From Larimichthys crocea (taxonomy: Eukaryota > Chordata > Actinopteri > Sciaenidae): a stretch of 64,000 nucleotides of DNA. Made by a program: the position numbers and the translations under genes. Positions 59,591-64,000 of the stretch are shown here, one piece after another; positions within the stretch are counted from its first letter, which is position 1; each line of letters starts with the position of its first letter. The stretch lies in assembly GCF_000972845.2 (NCBI RefSeq), contig NC_040021.1, forward strand, positions 7,855,291 to 7,919,290. The letters are read 5' to 3'. The notes under the pieces are model-generated. The model had not been told where the DNA came from, made no database searches, and saw nothing but the letters and a program-made list of their open reading frames with translations.

Positions 59591-61475
59591 GCGTGTGAAT
59601 CTGCAACTATATAAGAGTCAAATATAGTTTGATCAAAACCAGTGTCCAGCTGTTTAAAAATTATTCAGCTTTTAAAAAAATTATAATTATATATACATTT
59701 TTATAGATTTAAATGTGTATTGTTGTTCAAAGGATTTGTTCAAATATATATAACAGGACAAAAGACCTATCCTTTAAGTTTTCAGGCTTATGTTTAATTT
59801 TTTTAATTGTTTTTTGTTATTACAAAATAATTTAAGATAAAACTCACATAAAAATACAAATTAATGATCTGCTGTATTTATTTTTTTCTATATATTTTTT
59901 TCTATTTATATTTTAGTCCTGTTTTTTGAGTCATTTTTTAAGTCAGTTGTCTTGTGATCCTATCTGGGATGAGCCAGATGTTTTTGTGGCATTGCACAAA
60001 AATAAAAACTAATATGTATTTGTATTGTGCATTTTTCTGTATGTCTCAAAATCCATTGTACAAAGCTGTCCTGTTCAATAGGTGCAGCCATGCAAATCTT
60101 CAGTATGTCAGTTATGGAGTTTTTATGAGGTGTGAGTATCGTGTGTGTATTCATTCAAAAGAGTTTTGACAGTTCACCGCTGCACGGCAAAAATTGACAG
60201 AGACAAAAATTAATTTGTTTGCAACTGTATTCAGATTTAAGAGACTTTCTAAAACCAATTAATAAATAATCTTGTCCACTTGTCCAAAAAATCCATTGTG
60301 TGATGATATTTACATCATAAATTAAATATGAAACAGAAAAACATTCAACATATTTTTAGATAAGTTTGTATCAATTATTTCAAACCCCGAAACAAATGGA
60401 TATCTTTGAGAACGTTTGCATTTTGCAGCAGGATTTAAGGGTTTAAAAGCATACTCTTCATATGCTAACACGTTGGGTAGCGGTCAAGTGAGGTAAAAAC
60501 AGAAAATAATGATACTCTGATATGTAAACAATATTGTTTCAGTCACAACTGTAAGTCGATACATACAATGCCTGTATTTAGAGGGCATGAGGAGATCACA
60601 AATGTGTGTTTGTAATCTATCTTTGTGCTCTAAGTGAGGGCATTTCACATATACATTAAAACAGTTTCAGGTTGACCTGCATATTTTACACTTTACATAT
60701 CAGAAGCATTTCTTTCTTTCTGTTTTTTTTATTTTTTTACCACTTCATTAATTTGTCTTTAATCTAACGTTGGTGTAATCCAAACACCAAAACTAATTTT
60801 TATGCCGACCAGTTAAAAATTCTACTTGGACAGAAAAAAAAATGACACATACAGGAAAAACATCCCACTGACAAATAAATACCAGGAAACATTGACATCT
60901 TACAATAGTGAAACGCCTTTCCCATGTTGCACCTCATGTGTCAAACATTATGCTCTGCGTTGGAGTTTTCAGGTGAGGGGGCAATGGAACAACACATTTT
61001 CATACTGCCTTTGGAAATCGTGTCCAGGACAGATTAACTCACATGGCCAATGGTGCGTGAGACATTTGGAACAGAAACACTGGCTTGATGTTTAACCAGA
61101 CTCGAGACTTAGGTCGCCTTTGCAGGAAGGAAAATTCAGTTCATCGCCTTTTTAAAATAACACTATATTCCTATGTAATGGAGCAAACCTCCGCCCTGTG
61201 AAGTGACGTGCCAAACGTCAGTTCTTGAACACTAGTTCATATCATCCTCCGATGATAAAGAAAATAGAATGGTATGATACAAAGCTGACAAGTTGTGCTG
61301 AATGAGCCACCAAGGGCACATCAACCCAGTGCCGGTACGTTTTATTCTTTTTTTTTTTTTTTTAAATGTCCTGCTGTTTGTATCAAGCACCTGGTCAGTG
61401 TTTGCATGTGCGTAAAGCACCACCTTAGTGTAACATCCTCACTTAGAGAACAGGACCTATCTGCACCAGATATCG
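59591..61475. other. Intergenic and probable sim1 3' UTR
   Basis: The rightmost part should hold the sim1 3' UTR, since the stop codon is at 61476. A reverse-strand AATAAA at about 61339-61344 and a T17 run at 61348-61364 lie there. The left part is very AT-rich, with nothing recognised. Confidence 0.5.
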
Positions 61476-62218
61476 TCAGCTCCCGTTGGTTATGATAACT
61501 GAGGTGGCCTTGTGTCCTTGCATCTGCTCGGCCTGCATCCTCACATGGGACGCCACATCATACTGGACTCCTCCGCAAGCCAGACCCGAGTAACTCCGCA
61601 GGTTCTCTGAGTCATACAGGTGCTCCAGGGAGTACCCAGTCAAAGCATAGGCTGCTTGCCTGTCCAGTGGCTGCCTCTCCTGGGCTGGATAGATCAGCGG
61701 GCTCCCCTGTGGTTGTGGAGGATGGGGCGACAGATCCGTCTGCATGTAGTCTTTGGTGAGGGAGAGGCTCGACCTGGGGATCCCGTCAGAGCTGGGGCTG
61801 CTGAGACGAGACAGAGATGCCGGGCTGGTTGTGTTTTCATCATTGTCATGTGGGCCGAGCACTTTGACGCCATCCCGGTGATGAAGGCGCTCAGAGGGAA
61901 GGTCGATGCTGGGGGCTCCCGGGCCACGGCACACCACGCTGGGCATGGTGAGTTGGGAGTGGTGGGTTAGTGAGGAGGTAAAGCACGGACTGTGAGCTTT
62001 GGCGAGGCCTGAGACGTCCAGTGGCGTCTTGTGTTGCTGCAGACGGCTCTCTTCCTCTTTGATCATCTGCTGTGTGGCTCGGATCAGAGTTTCCATCTTG
62101 CTCGGTTCTCGAGGGGTTGCCCGGAAGTGGTCACCGTGGTAACGCTCACCTGAATCACTGGTGGACCCACCTCCATCAGGTGAACTCACTACACTGTCTT
62201 CATCCCAGTGGCCCCGTC
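61476..62218 (-). CDS. sim1: sim1 last coding exon
   Basis: 743 bp from acceptor TTCTTACAG; the first two bases complete a Gly codon ([18 protein letters not shown]). Contains the strongly conserved [15 protein letters not shown] helix and ends SVIITNGS, stop TGA. Confidence 0.93.
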
Positions 62219-63275
62219 CTGTAAGAAGAGTTTAATGGCCACATTTCAAAACAGTGAAATCAATGAATTACATTCTGTTAATAAGTAATATGGTTCTTTC
62301 TGCCGGCAGAGCCTGATCTGGATCCTATATTCTTAAATATTTGTGTTGACTGTAAAATTCTGCTTTAAATGCATATAGAATCATGGTCTCTTAGACTGAA
62401 TGTCTTGGCAGAAGCACAGTGGGGGATGTTTCACTGTTTGGCTTTCAGTTACAGGCAATTTTTGAACAGATGGTAGCAATCGGCACACTGGCAAGAGACG
62501 GCGTAAACAACTTAGTATGTCTCATAATAACATTTGGAAAACAGCTACCAGGAGAAGCTAGGCCAGAGCTATTTTCAGAGACAGATGGTTGTGGTCTCAA
62601 CCTTAACACCTCACCATGAATGGCTCCGTGGTAGGATGTGATTTCGTAGCCCTCGCTGTTCTCCGCAGACGATTTCGGCAGCGAGAGTACAGAGCGCGTG
62701 GCGTCCCACCACACCTCTCTTCCCGATTGGGGAGTTCCTAGAAAGTAGCGTCCGCTCTGGCATCGTACGCGGTCACAGGTAGTGGTGTGAGGATGTGTTT
62801 GGGCATGGGCAAGATCGTCTTCTGATAGACCCAGGCCATAGCACAGGGAGCCTGAATCTGGATACAGTCGGTAGGCACATGATGCCTCCGCAGCCTCACC
62901 AGGATCCAACAGCTGGGGAGATGCAGAGTCTGTCAGTGGACTCCCTCCCCATTGGCTGTCTTGGTCTGACTCTGATCGCTCTGGATTGAAAGCTGAAAAC
63001 TGCTGGCAGAAACAAGAAAATCGCAGCTCTGAGCATTCGTGAAACAACAATTACAACAATTAAGCCTGAAGCAGGTCTCCTTTCTTAAATTAGCTCTATA
63101 AAACAGGCTGTTTATTACCTGTGGGTAGGGTGACACTCTGGCTTTGGCCTTGGCCTGGGTCAGACGTGACTTGGTACTCTTCCTGTCTTCGCTGTGACTG
63201 TCGGCGTAGGGGAAAGCTGGCTTGGTGGGGCTCATTTGGTCCAAGGACAGCTGCATTCCCTTATACTCAGTATCC
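61476..63275 (-). CDS. sim1: sim1, single-minded homolog 1; last three coding exons only
   Basis: Exons 63119-63275, 62615-62999 (or 63002) and 61476-62218 on the minus strand join in phase to about 427 codons ending in TGA (61476-61478). The first begins with [21 protein letters not shown], the segment just after the PAS/PAC region in SIM1. A basic stretch follows ([12 protein letters not shown], a likely nuclear signal), then [86 protein letters not shown] and the C-terminus [13 protein letters not shown]. These match SIM1 and not SIM2 in my recollection. SIM1 dimerises with ARNT2 to specify and maintain paraventricular hypothalamic neurons, downstream of MC4R signalling. The bHLH and both PAS exons lie right of the window. 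The sim1a/b paralog cannot be assigned. Confidence 0.95.
62615..62999 (-). CDS. sim1: sim1 penultimate coding exon
   Basis: 385 bp from the distal AG of a CCAGCAG tandem acceptor, or 388 bp from the proximal AG (end at 63002). Ends in phase 1 at CATG/GTGAGG. The distal AG gives SPYPQFSAF, like human SPYPQYSGF; the proximal AG inserts one extra Gln. Confidence 0.88.
63119..63275 (-). CDS. sim1: sim1 exon, start of SIM C-terminal region
   Basis: 157 bp. Acceptor TGTCAAAAG; the first base completes a Thr codon of the LT/DTEYKG junction. Ends in phase 0 at CCACAG/GTAATA. Encodes the basic [12 protein letters not shown] patch. Confidence 0.9.
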
Positions 63276-64000
63276 CTTTTGACACAAACAAAATATATGT
63301 TAGAGATAAAAATAAAAGTTTTAACCCATATTTATCCAGGTTGTGACTTTTCAGCCATGCTAGCAACTCTAGGAATGGCAATGTTGGTAAGCCAGTCAGT
63401 CCACAATTTTGGCCCAGATCGAAATATGTCAGCAAGTTTTTTGAACAGATTGTCCTGACTCGTTCTGTAGCGCTACCGCAAGGTTGACCGAGGCTTTATT
63501 GTGTCAAATATCTTGACAACTATTAGATGGACTACTATGAAACTTGGTTAAAAAATATTCATGTGCCGTCAGGATAAATCCATGTAAGTTTGGTGATATC
63601 CTGACAGTTTATTTAGCTTTTGTCCAATACTTCTACTACTTAGAATTGACCAAAAACCTTCAAAACTAATGACATTCCAATGAGCCTCAGCTGTACTTTG
63701 TGTTCAAAACTATATCATCAGCATGTTAGGACATTATTGAATCCTAACTTGGCTTTGGATCATTTTTTTTATGCACCACTGAGCAGTTTAATTTTAGTGT
63801 TGATGGTTGAGTGCCTTGCTCAAGGATACTTTATATGTTACTGAGGGAGGGCATAGTGTTACTTGTTCACCTTTCCCTTCCAGGTTTTCCCAACCAACTC
63901 AGAGCTTCTCAAACCTTTTTAGGTTAGCATTTTTTCCTTGTACAGTCGTGGCAGCAGTGTTGCGCCAAGTGACATAATCAGTAATTAGTCTGCAGCAGAC
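63276..64000 (-). other. sim1 intron (partial)
   Basis: No exon seen up to the right edge. Largely occupied by a dispersed repeat copy at 63365-63735. Confidence 0.7.
63365..63735 (-). repeat. Dispersed teleost repeat, family A, copy 2
   Basis: Read on the minus strand it gives TAACATGCTGATGATATAG, CAGCTGAGGCTCATTGGAATG, then TGGACAAAAGCTA and CCAAGTTTCATAGTAGTCCATC. This is the same series as the copy at 5715-6305, in the opposite orientation. Confidence 0.65.

Noticed and set aside
61620..61970. Plus-strand frame of 116 codons
   Set aside because: Shadow of the last sim1 exon on the opposite strand.
61476..63275. sim2 as alternative identity
   Set aside because: The DTEYKG-x[21 protein letters not shown] and [13 protein letters not shown] segments match SIM1 as I recall it, and the neighbours are 6q-type genes.

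Overview
The window is nuclear DNA of a ray-finned fish, most likely a teleost. It carries split genes with GT-AG introns, long AT-rich intergenic stretches, many CA/GT microsatellites, and tRNA-derived SINEs, hAT and Tc1-like relics of types common in teleosts. I cannot name the species. The introns are small, which would suit a compact percomorph-like genome, but that is inference.

Layout, left to right. (1) 43-about 21130, minus strand: most of a crybg1 (AIM1) gene. Its start codon is the last three bases of exon 1 (20997-20999). Two huge exons encoding a disordered Ser/Thr/Lys/Glu-rich region follow, then a run of short exons carrying nine beta/gamma-crystallin Greek-key motifs. The 3' end (last motifs and the expected ricin-type lectin domain) lies left of base 1. 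I traced 16 coding exons, 6401 coding bases, with reading phase kept at every junction. (2) 25670-27440, minus: mrap2, complete in three coding exons, 235 codons. (3) 38792-39356, plus: ripply2, complete in three exons, 118 codons, with a poly(A) signal at 39541. (4) 61476-63275, minus: the last three coding exons of sim1. Its bHLH and PAS exons lie beyond the right end.

How the genes relate. MRAP2 is an accessory protein of melanocortin receptors such as MC4R, and SIM1 is the bHLH-PAS factor of the hypothalamic neurons in the same energy-balance pathway. The two lie within about 35 kb here, with the somite-segmentation repressor gene ripply2 between them. All four genes have human counterparts on chromosome arm 6q, but far apart and in another order (recalled from memory), so this is a condensed and rearranged 6q-like block.

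Mobile DNA. A 946-bp element at 35956-36901 has terminal inverted repeats starting CACTGGGG, a TAA flank on each side and a Cys-rich open frame. It is the most unusual object here. A hAT deletion derivative at 30709-31158 keeps both ends, an 8-bp target duplication and the end of its transposase. There are also a tRNA-derived SINE, a second SINE relic, a Tc1-like relic, and two dispersed repeat families with two copies each. Four perfect short inverted repeats stand alone in non-coding DNA. The 40-61 kb stretch between ripply2 and sim1 has no convincing gene. It holds several homeodomain- and POU-site-bearing blocks that could be enhancers, most plausibly of sim1.
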